From Eudromia elegans (taxonomy: Eukaryota; Chordata; Aves; Tinamiformes; Tinamidae), in assembly GCA_003342815.1 (NCBI GenBank), contig PTEX01000012.1:5255209-5319208 (forward strand): DNA of 64,000 nucleotides, given 5' to 3'. This document shows, one piece after another, positions 1 through 13,350 of the stretch. How positions within the stretch are numbered: position 1 is the first letter of the stretch; each line of letters begins with the position of its first letter. The notes beneath the pieces were generated by a model. It had not been told where the DNA came from, made no database searches, and saw only the letters and a list, made by a program, of their open reading frames with translations. The translations under genes and the position numbers were made by a program.

Positions 1-1104
1 GCACATATCATTTTGCTGATAGACAGCCAAACATATATATGTGTTTGTAAGCCTGTCACATTATAAAGAAGCCCTGATTCTTAGGGAGCTGTCTAAATAT
101 AAGAGACAGTGAACTGACAATGAAGTTAGTGAAAGTAAAAGTTAGTGAAGTTAGTGAAAATAAAAGTGATAGAAAAGTCTGAAATTGCCTAGTCAAATTA
201 AATCTTAGTTTATCTGGGTGTGATTGTGGTTTAACACAAGATTTTACACAAGTACTGCATGCAATGCAACACAATGCTTTATCTGTACACTAAATTACCT
301 AATATTTAATAGGCATTTGGAAAATTAATCAAGACTATGCATCTTTAGCCATGTCAGTATTATAAGATCAAAGATCTTAATGATCATCTCCATCCATCTG
401 TCTAAGGCTAGGATTAGCTCCACATAATATATGCAATCCTTAAAAATCTCCAATGCAGACAACTCCACAATCTCCCTAAGCAATTCTTCTTATAGTAGTT
501 TTCACTACCCCTTGCTCCAAGGGCCCAGCCTAAACCTTCCTTGATGCTGCTGAGGGTTTTTGTTTGATTCTTGTTTCTTTTTTGACTATTTCTCATACTT
601 TTCAGAGCAATGTGAAAGGAAGACGTTCCCAGATCAGTGTTCAGCAATTCTGATGGCATCTATCAGCCTTAGGAAGCCTCCACCTGCTCGAGTTCCATTA
701 TTCTGCACAGCCAGAAAAAAGATGATTAGAGTTTAAATGTTTTCTAGACAGTCAGTTTTGCAGAACATGATTTTCTTTTATTTAATAAAGATTGTATTTA
801 CTTTGATTTTGTCTTTTTAAGTAAACTTTTCCTTAAAACAGATAGAACCACAAAATCATAGTTCAGTCTTAAGAATGACAGGCTCCAAGAACTGGAGACT
901 GGATTACCTCCTGAGATCTTTATACGACCCATCTTAATAGCAACTGTGCTGCATTCTCCGTGTGTAAACTCACCCCTTTAAGAGTTGCTTTGGTGCGGTC
1001 TAAGATACTCATCTTGGCTTCCTTTGCTGTCAGAAACAGGTGGAATAAATTGCTCTGCGTCTGTTCCTCACTCTCCCTCACTGTAGATAAACCCTAGACA
1101 ACAA
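1..1104. other. AT-rich non-coding DNA
   Basis: This stretch has no supported gene. The frames in it are short and have no recognisable domain. The only structure I see is the small tandem repeat near 124-173, listed separately. Confidence 0.6.
124..173. repeat. Short tandem repeat, about 25-bp unit, two copies
   Basis: Two near-identical units of about 25 bp follow each other, at 124-148 and 149-173. Each starts AGTTAGTGAAA and continues into an A-rich stretch, so the nonamer GTTAGTGAA occurs three times (125, 141, 150). It looks like a simple local duplication. Confidence 0.7.
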
Positions 1105-1640
1105 TCTCTGACTGGCCGCTGTGTTTATTTTATTTTTTTCTTTTGTCAGAGGAAATTTGGTAAGATCAAGCCGCTATGTAAAGTTATCACCCTTCGGTGA
1201 CTCTTGTGGGAGCTCCGGCTGTTCCTCCGATCCCTATAAAACTCCAGAGTGGCACCGGCTGGCTTCCTTCTGTCTCAAAAGCCGACCTTTGCCAGCCCTG
1301 CCGTGTTCAAAGCCCCTTCCCTCTCCTTGCCAATCCCTCCATTCGCAGGAGCCTTGCTGAAGGTCTTGCTCAAATCGCCGCAGAATTAATGGGAAGTTTC
1401 TCTTTGATTTCACGAGGCTCTGAGAAAAGGCTTCTGTCTGCACTGCGACCCTGTAGGAGCTTCCCTATTTTATAGCCAGCTCTCCCCTTCTCGAAATTTG
1501 ATGATCAGCTTTTGCATTAAACAGCTGTCAAAGGCCGTGCTGGACACTTAGTCGCTGCTGCTAATTGCAAATTCCGAACATAACGAACCTTGTGCACGTA
1601 TCCCCAGCACGTGAGCTTGGGATTCAGCTTTCTGAAGCAT
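1105..1640. promoter_or_regulatory. Candidate conserved non-coding element upstream of a CpG island
   Basis: Mixed-composition DNA of moderate GC stands out from the AT-rich surroundings and leads toward the CpG island at about 2005-2290. It holds a TATA-like TATAAA at 1235-1240, preceded by a pyrimidine- and CpG-containing stretch, and a CACGTG E-box at 1608-1613. Another CACGTG lies at 1792-1797. Short overlapping frames exist on both strands but none resembles a known protein. The regulatory reading is an inference from texture and motifs; no alignment was possible. It could equally be the promoter side or first exon of an unrecognised transcript. Confidence 0.3.
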
Positions 1641-2004
1641 ATCAAAGGAGAGCAGGAGTTCACTGTAAAGTCAGCTTCTTTCCTTTGGCTGTAGCGCAGA
1701 CAGAGCTTAAAGCTATCACAAATCCTCCCTGTTTATCTTTTTTGATGCACACTCCATTTCTCCCCTATTCCATTAACAATAAAAGCCATTGCACGTGTTA
1801 CAGTTGCTCTCCAACCTGCTCTCCACGCCAAAACACTTTTTACCCAAATATTGGCACGTTTGTTCACGGGACCACATAAGAGAGGGAGCAACAAAAGGCA
1901 CTGCACCACGGAGGCTCTTTCTCTGCCAGCGCAGAGGTCCCGTGTTGCAGGTACCGAGAACCACCCGCAGTCACTGCTCCCGCCTGCTCTTTCAGACCCC
2001 TGAG

Positions 2005-2290
2005 AGCCCAGCTCCACTTTGTGGCGTGGGGCTGCCGGTGGCTTCCCACGGTGCTGCACCAGGCAGCCGTCGCCCCCCACCCCGCGCAGCTCCCCGTGGC
2101 TCTGCCGCGTGGCGGGTGCCAGGGCTTCGGGAAGGAGCCCGGGCTGCCGCGGCCACGCTCCGCCGTGCCGCCTCCTTCCCAGATGGTGCTCGGCTCTGCA
2201 GCGGGCGCAGCCGAACGCAGGCTGTGGAGGTGTGATTCCACCGCACAGCTTTGCCAGCGCGGCCGCTTGGAAAAACTACAGCGACAGAAA
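2005..2290. promoter_or_regulatory. Compact CpG-dense island
   Basis: By hand count there are about 28 CpG dinucleotides in roughly 285 bp, and GC is about two thirds. That is close to the CpG number expected from composition, whereas the rest of the window is strongly CpG-depleted. Several CGCG and GCCGC clusters lie between 2080 and 2275. Open frames cross it on both strands, as expected where stop codons are rare in GC-rich DNA, and no protein family is recognised. In birds such islands usually mark promoters, alternative first exons or developmental regulatory sites. There is no TATA box at its edges, though a TATAAA lies about 770 bp upstream on the + strand. The direction of any transcription cannot be told. 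Confidence 0.6.
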
Positions 2291-5200
2291 GGAGCAGCTT
2301 AAAATTCCGCTGCTGTACATAAAAGCGTTTGTTCCTTCCCCGTTGCACACAGGCTGGAGAGCATTGCTGTGCCCGTGAGAGGCAATTTGTGCTACCTGAG
2401 CGTCCTGAAGCTCGCCTGCATCCAAAGCCAGGCCTGCTGTGTCCTGATTTGCCAGCATTGTATGAGACACATGTTATTTTTTAATAGGTTTGACTGGTCT
2501 GCATGTTGGGGCTCAGTAATAACCTTGCACGCTGCAGATACAAGTGTCTGAGATGCTGCACAGTTGAGGCATGAAAGAATGATGAGGGCAGGGCAAGCTT
2601 TTATCCGAAACTCTATCTATTATTGTCAACCTTTCATGAAAAGTAACTGCACAAAAGAAAGGCCGGGTGGCCTGTTGCTTGCTAGAGCGTGCGAGCTTGA
2701 GGATCACGTCCCGCTTGCACAGACATGGGGCTTTCGCACCGCTCACGCCTGGCTCGCATCTGACTGGGTAGGAACCTGCACGAGCATCGCAAGGAAGCAA
2801 TGGAAGAGCTTTGCCTGGTGTTCATATGCAGAAAGCGCAGCTTTTACACAGTTTTAAGAAAAAGCAAGCCAGCATAGTCTGGAATCAAAATACCAGGGCT
2901 CTCAGGAGATATTCAGTAAGCTCTGTAGGACAGTGACCCTCTTTTCATTAAGGCATATTCTTCTTTTTTGATAATCTACCTGTTCTCGGGAAACACTAAG
3001 ACTGCAAATATTTTTATTGGGGTTAACCTGTAAAGGTTAAGATATATTTCTACACACCACTTTCAATAAAATAGAAAGGATTTCTGGAGAAAACAAAACA
3101 TGCTCCTAATGTCTGTCCCCTCACAGTATTGGACGCTGGTATGAGGAAAATAGAAACAAAGTTTTGCCTGTTTAGATAGCATAAACCTTAGGGTTCCTCC
3201 ATAATAAGGGTTATACAATCAGTTTCATATACAGATGGACAACAAGAAAGCTATGGCATTCGGATTAGTTCATCTTAAATTTAGAGTCAGATGAGGAAAT
3301 TTTGCTTAAAAAGTTATAAATTGTCTTGAACTCTCCTCCATCCTCCCCTGGACTCTAGCTGGCTTCACTTTCCCAATTTTCTTCACTTCCATGATTTCTT
3401 ATTCTAAGACAGTGTGATTGCTTGTTGTCAATGAGTGTACTCTATGTCTGCTTCTAAATTGCTTTCAAGTTGATAACTCTTTTTAATAAGCTGTGAGACA
3501 GTGCTCAGCATGTTTAATATTTCTATTATTTCTGAACAAAATTAAAAACCTTTGCCAAGATTTTTTTTTTCTTATTTAAATCTTTTTTAACCCCTAGTCA
3601 GTTGAAGGCAGAGGAAAGGATTTATGCTGCAGGTGCACAGGTCTGAGCACAGCTGTCTCTCTTGCCTTGTCATGAAAGCTTGTCATGTACCACAGAGCCA
3701 CTGCCAAACTAGCCCTAAAAGGAAAATATGTATTCACTGATTAATGTTTTCGCTTGTGTTTTTTCCCCTCTGTAAAATAAAAATGCAGGTGTAGAGCTCT
3801 GTGTGAAGTTGGCCCTGATGCCCCTTTAAGTCTTGTTGTAGAAAATAAAAAATATATATTTGCCAGTGTGTGTTATTAAAAAAAAAAAACAAAATCAGGA
3901 AATAATCATCAAAGTGACAGTGCCTTCATAAGCCTGGCAGCAACGGGGGAAAGCCAACTTCACAGCCTGATGTTGCTCGAGTTTGGCAGCCAAGCAGGGT
4001 TTGCACAGGCTGTTGCTGGCAGCAGTTTCCGTTGGTTTCGGGTCTCCTTTCTGGAAAGACAAGAACCAGCTGCCAGGCACGGTCAAGCACCGCGTTCCGT
4101 CCTACGGAGCAGCCCCTCTCCTGCACCTCCTGCCTGCCCTGCTCGGCCTGCTGTTCCCTTACCACGGCTGTAACTACTGTTGCCCTTTGAAACTTTGGGG
4201 GCTCTTATCTAGCAAACATCTTAAATACTGCATACCTCTTCTTCTCACAGATGGGGTATAATGAATTGTTTTCCCCTACTGGATATAGAGATCTCTAAAA
4301 TAAATAATTTTTTCACTCTAATTCCTAACATGTAGTCCAGTAACAAGTCTCTCCAGAAACAACTCTGAACAAATCAGTAATATCATCCATTCTAGTATGC
4401 TATAGCCTTGAATTTTATCATGTTTGTCGTGTATTCCTAAGCAAGGAGAGAGTTTTTGTTGTTGTGGTTTTTTTCCTTAAGTACTTCTTTTCATTTATAC
4501 ATTTGATTTAAGCTGAACTTGCTGTGACATTATAGCAGGTATTGAAAAGGATGGTGAGGTTTCTCTGCAAGAACTTTATTACATCCCTATATACTTAGAA
4601 TAAAGGCACTGCTGTCACTGCCAGCTATTGTTTGCATCTGAGCATTGTTTGGATTGCTAGATGAAGTAATGTTATTTCATATAGTAAGCTAAATAAGCAA
4701 AAATAACTTAGGACCTCTGTAATGTTCATTGATTTTCTTTGGTATATCCCTCAAAATACACAGCATTTAACAGAAAAAGAAATCTTTGCATTACTGTTCA
4801 GATTATGGTTATCATCCTGATGCAATTGCCCTCCATGACTGTCCCTGACTGATATAAATCAGCAGGATTTATCTCTTCTTCTTTTAGACTCCCTGAGTAG
4901 AAAAATGAAATTATTGTGAATTCTTCCTAGAGTGATAGCATAGAAAAAAAATCTTTCTAATAAATGGCTATTACTAGAAAATATTTTAAATCTTCTTTCA
5001 GAAAATAGTTCTTTCTAAAGAAAGAAATCTAAAGGTAATTTAAAGAACATTTTGTTGTTGAAAGTTGGATGTTGTTGTTGGGCAGTTGAATGTGACAAAA
5101 TTTTTAAAACTATAACTTTCCAGAATTATGGAGAAGAATCTAGAGGAAAATCTTTCTGGATTTGAAAAGAGTTCTGGATATATTGTGCATGTGGAATAAT

Positions 5201-5325
5201 GCATAGTTATAGTCTTTATTTATTTTCTTATTAGAAAACTTTTTCTTAATATTTCTGTACTAAGTGGAATTTTGTCAGTGGCTGGTTAGCCAGACTACAG
5301 CTGTTGCTCACATTACTCTATCCTA
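2291..5325. other. Non-coding AT-rich DNA
   Basis: No supported gene. The 4040-4180 part is locally richer in GC but is not a CpG island. The stretch near 3755-3830 faintly resembles the tail of an old MIR/L3 repeat (a CTGTAAAATA word after a pyrimidine run), too weakly to call. Nothing else is recognised. Confidence 0.5.
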
Positions 5326-5334
5326 TTTTTTTTG

Positions 5335-5365
<31 letters not shown>
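5326..5365. repeat. (TTTTG)n simple repeat
   Basis: An imperfect pentanucleotide repeat of TTTTG begins with a T run. The pattern is unambiguous. Confidence 0.9.
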
Positions 5366-7209
5366 CGTAATTTGGCAAGAAAAATCAGATTTTTCATCAT
5401 ATTTGTAGAGTTGCAGTGACATTTGCTTTATATTACATCTGTAGGCCCCAAGGATGTGCTCTTTCCTCTGCAGACCTTCATTCCAACATGCACAAAGTCC
5501 AATCTGCTGTACATGTGAATTTGAGGGACTTCCACTAAATAAGAAATGACTTGTCATTTCATAGATAGACCCTGCTGAGGTGAAAACTTTGTTCAATCAA
5601 TTAGGATCAGAAAAATCCTCCCAAGGTCAACATTCAAGCACCTCCATCCAGAAGACTGGGTTCACTTCCATAACTTGAGAATGCTCAAAAACATATAGCA
5701 ATGTATTAAGACAATAAATATAACGAAAGGTTAAGTGTTAAAATTCGCTTGTGTGAGTGAGTCAACAGTTGACCCCAATATGCAATGGAGAAGGTATATT
5801 TGGGAATTTATTTTGCTGACTTTTTTTGGGAGGGATAGGAGTTTGGCTGGTTGGAAGGGGGCAGTCTGCAAGTGTATTCATACATAGATGTGGCACGTCC
5901 AGATTGGTACAAACCAGCACTATGGATGATAAGAGCTGAGGATTTTTTCCTGGTATCACCCTAAATCTTCCCTTTGTTGCTATGAACTCAGTGAAATCTT
6001 ATCACATTAAGGTTAAAGTCATCCAGACAAAAGCCATGTATTCCTCTCTCCTTCACCGTATTATTCAAATGGCTGTAGAAGTGAATCTCTATTTGACTTA
6101 GCTGGTAGGTGTTTAGCCCATCTAATATTCCCATGAGGCTGGCTTGCCAGGGAATTAACGCTTCTATAAATGGTTCCTTCTCTGGATTTCTTCCGGTCTG
6201 TCGTTGTCTCTCTGTAACAAGATGTCCTGAATGGCTGCAGGTGTAGTCGTATGTATTGCCCTAGGTACACAAAATACCCTCTGTGTATTGGACACTGTTG
6301 TAAAAGTTATGGACTTTGTGTAGCCAAACCACATTGCCAAAGTATTTCTTTCCATTGCTATATAAGTGTGAAGCAACTAAACCAACTAGGCACCCACCTT
6401 TCCCTTGGCGTAGGTTAAGTAGGATGCATCCCCTGTGCAATATTTTGTAAAAAGCAATCATTACAGCCTAAGTGACATGAAAATTCAGTGAAGGGAGGGT
6501 GAACCTTTATCTGTGAAAGACAGACCATCAGATTCAGCTTCATGCTTTCTGAGACTTATTTAAATAATTAATAGATTCATTTTTTATTGGATTATTCTGC
6601 CTAAGAAGGCAGAACTACTGCATAGCTAACTCGGATTTTAGACATGGCTTGCATAAGGCAGATAGAAGCATCTGTGCCACTTTTATAGGTACAGACCAAG
6701 AGATGTGAGGGAAGAGTGTCTAAATTGCAGTCACAAATGCTGTCTTGCTCTCGAGCACTTTAGAAATTTAAAATTCAGCAGTTCCCCTGATGTCTGTCAA
6801 TGTGTCTGTCTGTTTTGCAGAAGAAAAAGATGAAATGCTCATTTCTGGTAGGGTCAAAACCTTTTGTTTTCAAGCTTACCTGGAAAGTTTTGGTTGTTGC
6901 AAGATTTATACTGTTGCTTAACACACATATAAAAGTGTAACTTAAAAATCCACTCAAAAGAAAACTATATAATTTGGTCATACTTGTGTTGTTTAGTTGA
7001 TGCTGCTGTCTGTGTAACTAAATATGTGTATATTACATGCTTTTTATTTATTTTTGCTATTATTTTTATTGGACATAAATTGTTATATTCAATCCGTTGT
7101 GGGGCTATTTTTGAAACTCTGAATGGCGTGTGCAAGGTCAACATCACAAGAGGCTAGGTTAGATCATGCAGAAACATAAGGACACATCCCAGATGTCATT
7201 ATTAGTACA
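5366..7209. other. Non-coding AT-rich DNA
   Basis: Only short frames without recognisable domains are present. No repeat family, RNA gene or clear regulatory block was seen in this interval. Confidence 0.5.
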
Positions 7210-7510
7210 CAAGCAGGGCTCAATTGTTGTACTTCAAACACTGGTTCAAACAGTTCAGTCTAATGGAGGTGCTTTCTATAATAACTGAATTCCAAATTGC
7301 CCTCCTTTATTGTGCAGAGCCCTGCAGAGCCAGGGCTTTAAATAAAATCAAAGCTTTGCTGGAAAGTGCAGCGCTGCCGAGGACTTCCTCCTCTCTTTCT
7401 GTGAGTACCTTGGACAAGACCAAACGAGTCAACAATTCCCCGCTGCGTGTGGGGAGGCTTCAAACAGAAGATTTTTCAAAAATGTTTCCTCTGAGGAGGA
7501 TCCCAGTCTT
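7210..7510. promoter_or_regulatory. Candidate conserved non-coding element with TCF/LEF-like site
   Basis: A mixed-composition block includes an ATCAAAG word at 7347-7353, which matches the TCF/LEF core, set inside an A/T-rich stretch after a CCCTGCAGAGCCAGGG near-palindrome. A 96-codon + strand frame (7224-7514) covers the block but shows no recognised domain and is within chance length. The regulatory call is inference only; it would be decided by alignment with other birds and mammals. Confidence 0.28.
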
Positions 7511-7514
7511 ATAA

Positions 7515-10500
7515 TGAGAGCCTGTGGCTTTGTCAGACCCCATCTTTAAGGGATGCACTCAGCATTTTTGTCTCTCCATATGAAAGTATCATCAGCATAA
7601 GCAGTGAGCTCACTTAACACTAAGTCACCATGTACTCCAAGCGTAATCACAAGCATCCTCACTTGAAGAAGACTTGGACTGATGTGAATCATAGCTGCCC
7701 TTCTTTACTGAAATGACATTGTGTAAATTTTCCTACCCAGAAGCAATAACACATGCTACAATGACCATGACTTAATCATTCTGACTAAATAGAGGATTAG
7801 CATCTACAAGTGAACGTGCTAGCTTTTTTAGAGAAAAAAACAGGAAAGTATAAAAACTTATAAGAACTATTGCTGTATATTAATACATATGACCTAAAAG
7901 CTATTAATTGTACTTGAAAAATACAGGGTCACTGAGATATCCAAAGTGCCCATGCTTTCAGTGAAAATGCTTGTGAAAAGTAGAGTGGGTATGAATCTCC
8001 ACGGATTCTCTTGACCCTTTAGCACTTATTTTTATGGACAGCATAGCTGCTTTTAAAGTAGATGAATGTATTTCTAACCGTCTAGAACAGTGGAGAATTA
8101 AACCAGCATAGGTAGTCATAGATGGGATATTTTGCTTTTGTGCTGGAGGTGACTGGCTTTGCTACATTTCAGCTGTTGATCAAAACCTATTATGGAGTGG
8201 TAGTTTTCTGTCAAATACTTCATAATCCCACGGCTAATGACCTTTGGCTCCTAATACAGACTTTAATGGCTTTCCTCCATACCTTCCTTACCAAAACACA
8301 TCTCAAAAATAACAAGAAATCAAACTTAAAAATAGAATTCTTAAATACTAAATGTTGTTTCTATATTGTAAATGTTCTCTTTCATCTTCACTTTGACCTA
8401 TCTCTGGGACTTTGGGACTTTTTTAGCCATCTGTCACCGCTTCTATAAATATAACACTTTCAAAGCTGTGGTTTTGTCCACGTATTTCCCCTGCCATTTT
8501 GCAGATGTTCAGCATAGCCGCTTCTAACTTCATGTCCTCCTCTATGTTCTTATATTGATACGATATGCATTTGGTGGTGTTGTGCTGAGACCATGAGGAC
8601 TCCTCCTGAGCAATATTTTCTAGTTTCCTGCGTGTGTCCTGCCTGCATCCATTTTTATATCTTTAAGGCAGGGAACATTTTCTTAGCTTCACTTTGCTTC
8701 GCTTCATTTCTCAAATGGTGACTGATTAATCCAGAGCGGCTTCTAGCCTCTCAGATAATACAAGTAGATTATGATGATAGCTATGATGCCATGTTTTAAT
8801 TCAGAGGATTGATTTTCCCTAACTATGAATGCCAGTTTCAGAATAAAATCTGACATCTCAAAGACAGTTTTAAAACTCCTGAGGTCTTCCTTAGGACCAG
8901 GACTTCATCTTTGCTTTCCTAGATGATTCAAAATTGAGACCATCAATAATTTCGTGTTAAGCTGGCACCATAAATTATACTTAAATCCTATAATGTGAGA
9001 ATAGCTTTTATTATATAGAAGAGTAAAGTCAAAAAATATTTTTGTTGATTATAAGAGGAACTATTTGTGAACATAAATGTGATATACCAGTTAGAGCGCA
9101 GAAGGGCTGGATGCCTGTTTTTTATGAAGCAAACAAAAAGAACAAAGATTTCATTGCCATGTAAAAATATATATGAAAAGTCTTTTAAACAATAGAAGCA
9201 GCCCTTCTTTATTTGAGCAAAATAAGGTGGAATGCAGAAAGTAAAAGAATGAAAATTTAAGACCTCAGGAAAATAATCCATCATTTTGAGAGCAAAGGGA
9301 GAGGTGTGCTTTTGGAGAAACACTAGCTGCTGAAGATGCAACATATTCTTAAATGTTCTTCATAATCATTACTTTTCTGGCTAATGCCAGTATGCAGCTC
9401 CTGGTGTTCAGATAGCTAGCAAAATTAGATGAAAGAACTAAAATCATGCTAAAGGTGATTTTTTTGGCGAGGAAAAAGTCCTAGTTGGGTAAATCCTCTT
9501 TCTTAGTGTTAATTCAGTCAAATCATGGATATTTTTTTTTTCCAGAGACTGTTTAAGACCAGTGTGTCTTGTTCCCTTTCCAGAAGCAAGAGCATTGTTA
9601 TATGTGTAGTAGGACTGTAAGAGTGAAGAAGGAAACTCACTTGCTTAGCTTTAAAATCAGAGATGCCGTATATTCAGACTTTGCATTTGCACAGTCTTGC
9701 TATCAGGGAAAGAAAGGAGAAGGGGAGAGAAGCGAGTTCATAAATAACATGGGAGGATTAGATAGCTGACACCGCTGCTGGCTGCTATTTTTACATAGTA
9801 CAAGAAAACGGGTACTGTTTATGTCCTCTCATAAAATCCCTTCTGTTGGAGGTCGCAGCCAGGACCTGTGCTTGGCACGCTCTCCTGCATTATGCTAGGA
9901 CATCTGTGTGTGCTGCCGCCTCCTCCCTCCCTTCTCTGGCCGTGCTAGTGCAGCTCTGAATTTTCAGCAGAGCTGCTGAATCCTTCTATCATATAGAAGG
10001 TTCCCCAGCATGTGGAAAAGTCAGAATTCCTTTCTGAGAAGCAGGTTGGAGGTCACCTGGTCTTAATTCGCTGTGACAAAAGATACAGGGTGTGCTTGGG
10101 TGGTTTGGTTCGATGCAGGAACACTGCATTAACTGTGACAGAAAGGTCTGATGATGTAGACTAGCACTCAAAATGCCCTGAAAAATAGATGCTAACCAGC
10201 CCAGTCAAATCTGCAGGTGACATCTCTGTACTCTCTGGTGTGGTGGCTCTGGCTCCAACTTTAGCTGCCACCCCTCAAGTGTTTTTCTTCATGTGGAAAA
10301 TCAGTAGCATTAAATTCACACATCTCTATAGGAAGTGAAAAACTAAGAGTCAGCAAGACAGCTGATCTTTCTGAAGGCAGCTTAGTAGTCTACTTTCTTC
10401 AGAGCCAGTGGGAGCAGCAGAAAAGCAACACGTCTTGAAGAGAGTCAGAGATGGAAAGACAACTGTCGAAGGAAATATGTACTGAAAGAAAACAGAGCAT

Positions 10501-10564
10501 TGCAGAAATCTGACTGTGGTATTATTTCTTCCTTACAAATCCTTACATAGTTTAGATATGCCTT
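7515..10564. other. Non-coding AT-rich DNA
   Basis: No gene can be supported. A pair of adjacent inverted repeats lies at 9963-10000 and is described in the findings. Frames such as 8122-8448 (+, 108 codons) and 8988-9344 (-, 118 codons) are hydrophobic, low-complexity in character and match no family I know, so they are treated as chance. Confidence 0.5.
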
Positions 10565-10614
10565 AGAAAAAGAAAAAGGAAGAAAAAGAAAAAAGAAGAA
10601 AAAGAAAGAAAGAA
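10565..10614. repeat. Pure polypurine (A/G) tract, 50 nt
   Basis: Fifty consecutive purines on the + strand, made of AAAAAG and GAAA words, form a low-complexity tract. Such homopurine runs can adopt triplex structures, but nothing here shows that it does. Confidence 0.9.
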
Positions 10615-13323
10615 TGGGATGGCAAATCTTTTGTCCTGCACTTGAGTTGTGATGTCTCAGTGTAGTTATGCTGTAGAAAAACTGGGAAAAAAACCCCTGC
10701 ATTTTGCCACTAGAAGTCAGTAAGAAATCACCAAGTTCAGTGGGTCAGGTTATGACTTTAAATTCATTTTAAGCATCCCTTTATTTGCTATTGCTCTGTA
10801 GCTTTGCTGGACAGAATCTGGTTTATACAAGATCTAAGTTCTTAGAGATAGAAAGCCTCTCAAATGTCATTCAGACTGTTTGGTAGTAGGTCTTACATAT
10901 AAAATGAGATTTAATAAAAAATGTCTGTGAATACATCCTATACCTTTTTCACTTAATGACAGAAGCAATGACTCATATTTTATGAAAAAGAAGATATGGA
11001 TACATCAACAAACTATCAATTCCGGTTCTTAATCATTAATCCAATTTTTGTTTTATTTATAGCTCAGAGGAAAAAATATCCTAACCATGGTTACCATGGT
11101 GAAGTAAAGTACAAAGTGTAACCTAAATCTATTTCTAAATATTAAATTATCAATTTAGTTATATTTTAGTCATTTTACCAAGGGTAAGCATAGTAAATGG
11201 AGGTGAAGAGAACAAATATGATGCACTGCTTATCTCTGTAAGGTACAGTAACCACATCATTTCTTAGCATTAATTAGGTTATTCTGTCACTATCATAGAG
11301 AATTAATAATAAAAAATCTGTAGAGAACACTTGCATGTATTCAACACTCTTACCCACTCTGTGAAGATATTTTTATATGCTACATTTACCACAGCTTTTC
11401 TCTGTAAATAGGTTGCATTATGGTAAAGAGAACTTTTTCTTCACACTTTTTCTCAGAGAAAGGTATCCAAAGTGTTTAGCCTCACAATATTCAAAAGCTT
11501 CTATTAATGGAAAAGAAAGGAATTTCGTTTTTTTGTGTTCCCTTGTGGAAGTTTGGGGTAGTACTTGTCAAGCTGCATGAGGTGACTTGACCCTGGATTT
11601 TGCCTGTCCTGTGAAGACTGAGGGGCACTTGCAATGCCTGGAGCTCTGGGCAAACTCTTAACATTTTGACATTTTACACTAGACAGAACAGGCAAATAAT
11701 TTGTTTTTAAGTCTTGAAGAAATGCACATTTATATTCTGCCAAGGTATTTCAAAATTTGATGAAGTGATTGTCTTCTGCTTTGGCAAATCCATTTTTAAG
11801 AGAACAGGCTTCGAATGTTTAGGAATACAAGCAATTAAATGAGTAAAGGAAATTAAACTCCAGTAAAGAGGAAATGGAAATGCTTATGAAGCACCTGTCA
11901 AATTCTGGATATTAGACATTTTCTTATGAACAGTCATGAATAAGTTGCAAGCAAGAGAGCTACTGACAGCTATTTGTGTTTATATGTAGAACTGTGGGAA
12001 ATGTAATAGTACAGAATACTCTCTGAACTCTTCCTTTTCCATCTGTAATCTCATACTATCCCAGGACTTTCTACTCAAAAAGACAAGTTTATCCACAGGG
12101 AGAAGAGAATATCTTTCATCCTTGCAGTCCTGGTTCACCTCCCTTCACCTGTTAGACAGGAAAAGCCCATAGAAAGCTGTCAGGTAGGGTTGATTTGTTC
12201 ACACATATCTGTTGGGAGAGGATTTCACATGAATGGCAAGGTGACACCTGATGTTACTGGCATCTAGGAAGGAAGTCAGCCCTATAAACTCAGAGGATAT
12301 CTTGCAACCTGTTTTGACTTTTCACATCCTTTTAAATTTTGTTTGTTTTTCTCTTGGCTTATTCTGTTATTTTAACAGAAGAGTTCAGGACAAGTAATTT
12401 TTCTCTTTTTCTTTCCTGCGAGGAAAAGTATTGGCTACGGTAACATTATTTCTACATCTCTAAGTTCATTTTTAACATCATATTCTTTTCACATCGACTT
12501 GAATACAGACAAGTCTTTTGACCTTTACAGTTTTTGTTAGCTGACAAAGACACTTTATGTTTTCTTGCCATGACAGAATTAAGTCTCATCCTCCTAAGCA
12601 ATAGCAACAAAAGTGTTTAAAGCAAAAATGGTTGAATCTAGCTAAACTAATACTCATGAGAACTGATTACATATAATGCATTGCAAAATTGCACAATCTT
12701 TTAAGTCAGTGTGCCACTTTCCCTATTTTATAGCTGACAGAATGAGTAGAAAATGAGGTAATGAGCTGAAATATAGCATAAAATATGAGCAGTGAAATTG
12801 TTTACGTTTGAATGTGTTGGTTTGAAAAAAGAGAGGAGTATTGCCCCATCAGGCAGTTGTTTCCTTTTTTATACAATTTGGAATGAGGTCTTCTTTCCTG
12901 AGAAAACACCAAAAACAATTGGGTTTTTTAAATGACGTAGTATTAATTTCTCCACAAAGAATCGCAAACAGCTCCACTCATTTGGGGAGGAGGGTTCTAC
13001 TCCAAGCCTATTGATATGGATGAGCATCTTTGTGTTCACTCGCTGGATATTCAAAGAGGTCCAGAAAGTAGATAACATCCAAAAGCACTTAAATAATAGT
13101 CAGAAAAACAGCTAGCTATGGACAAAATGTGGTTATCTGGGGAGAAAAAGCCTGTGTATTAACGTAATTCCAACATATAAAAATAAAGGTCAGTTTAAGG
13201 GCACTTTAAATTCTTCATGAAATTCTTTCTTTTATCCCAGTACTCACAGTTGAGTAGAAGGTGCGTAGTCTGGTTTGCTTGTGACAGGTACACAAAAAAT
13301 AAAATAAGATAAAAACCCGAGGT

Positions 13324-13350
13324 AAACAAACAAACAAACAAACCAACAAA
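13324..13350. repeat. (AAAC)n simple repeat
   Basis: About six AAAC units occur in tandem, the last ones imperfect. Confidence 0.85.

Noticed and set aside
3023-3040. TTAACCT/AGGTTAA hairpin with 4-nt loop
   Set aside because: A 7-bp stem is expected many times by chance in 64 kb.
3755-3830. MIR/L3-like tail
   Set aside because: Only one short word matches; the expected order of further words is missing.
10040-10060. GGTTGGAGGTCACCTGG as a CR1 fragment on the - strand
   Set aside because: The short similarity to a CR1 3' word is not supported by neighbouring CR1 sequence.
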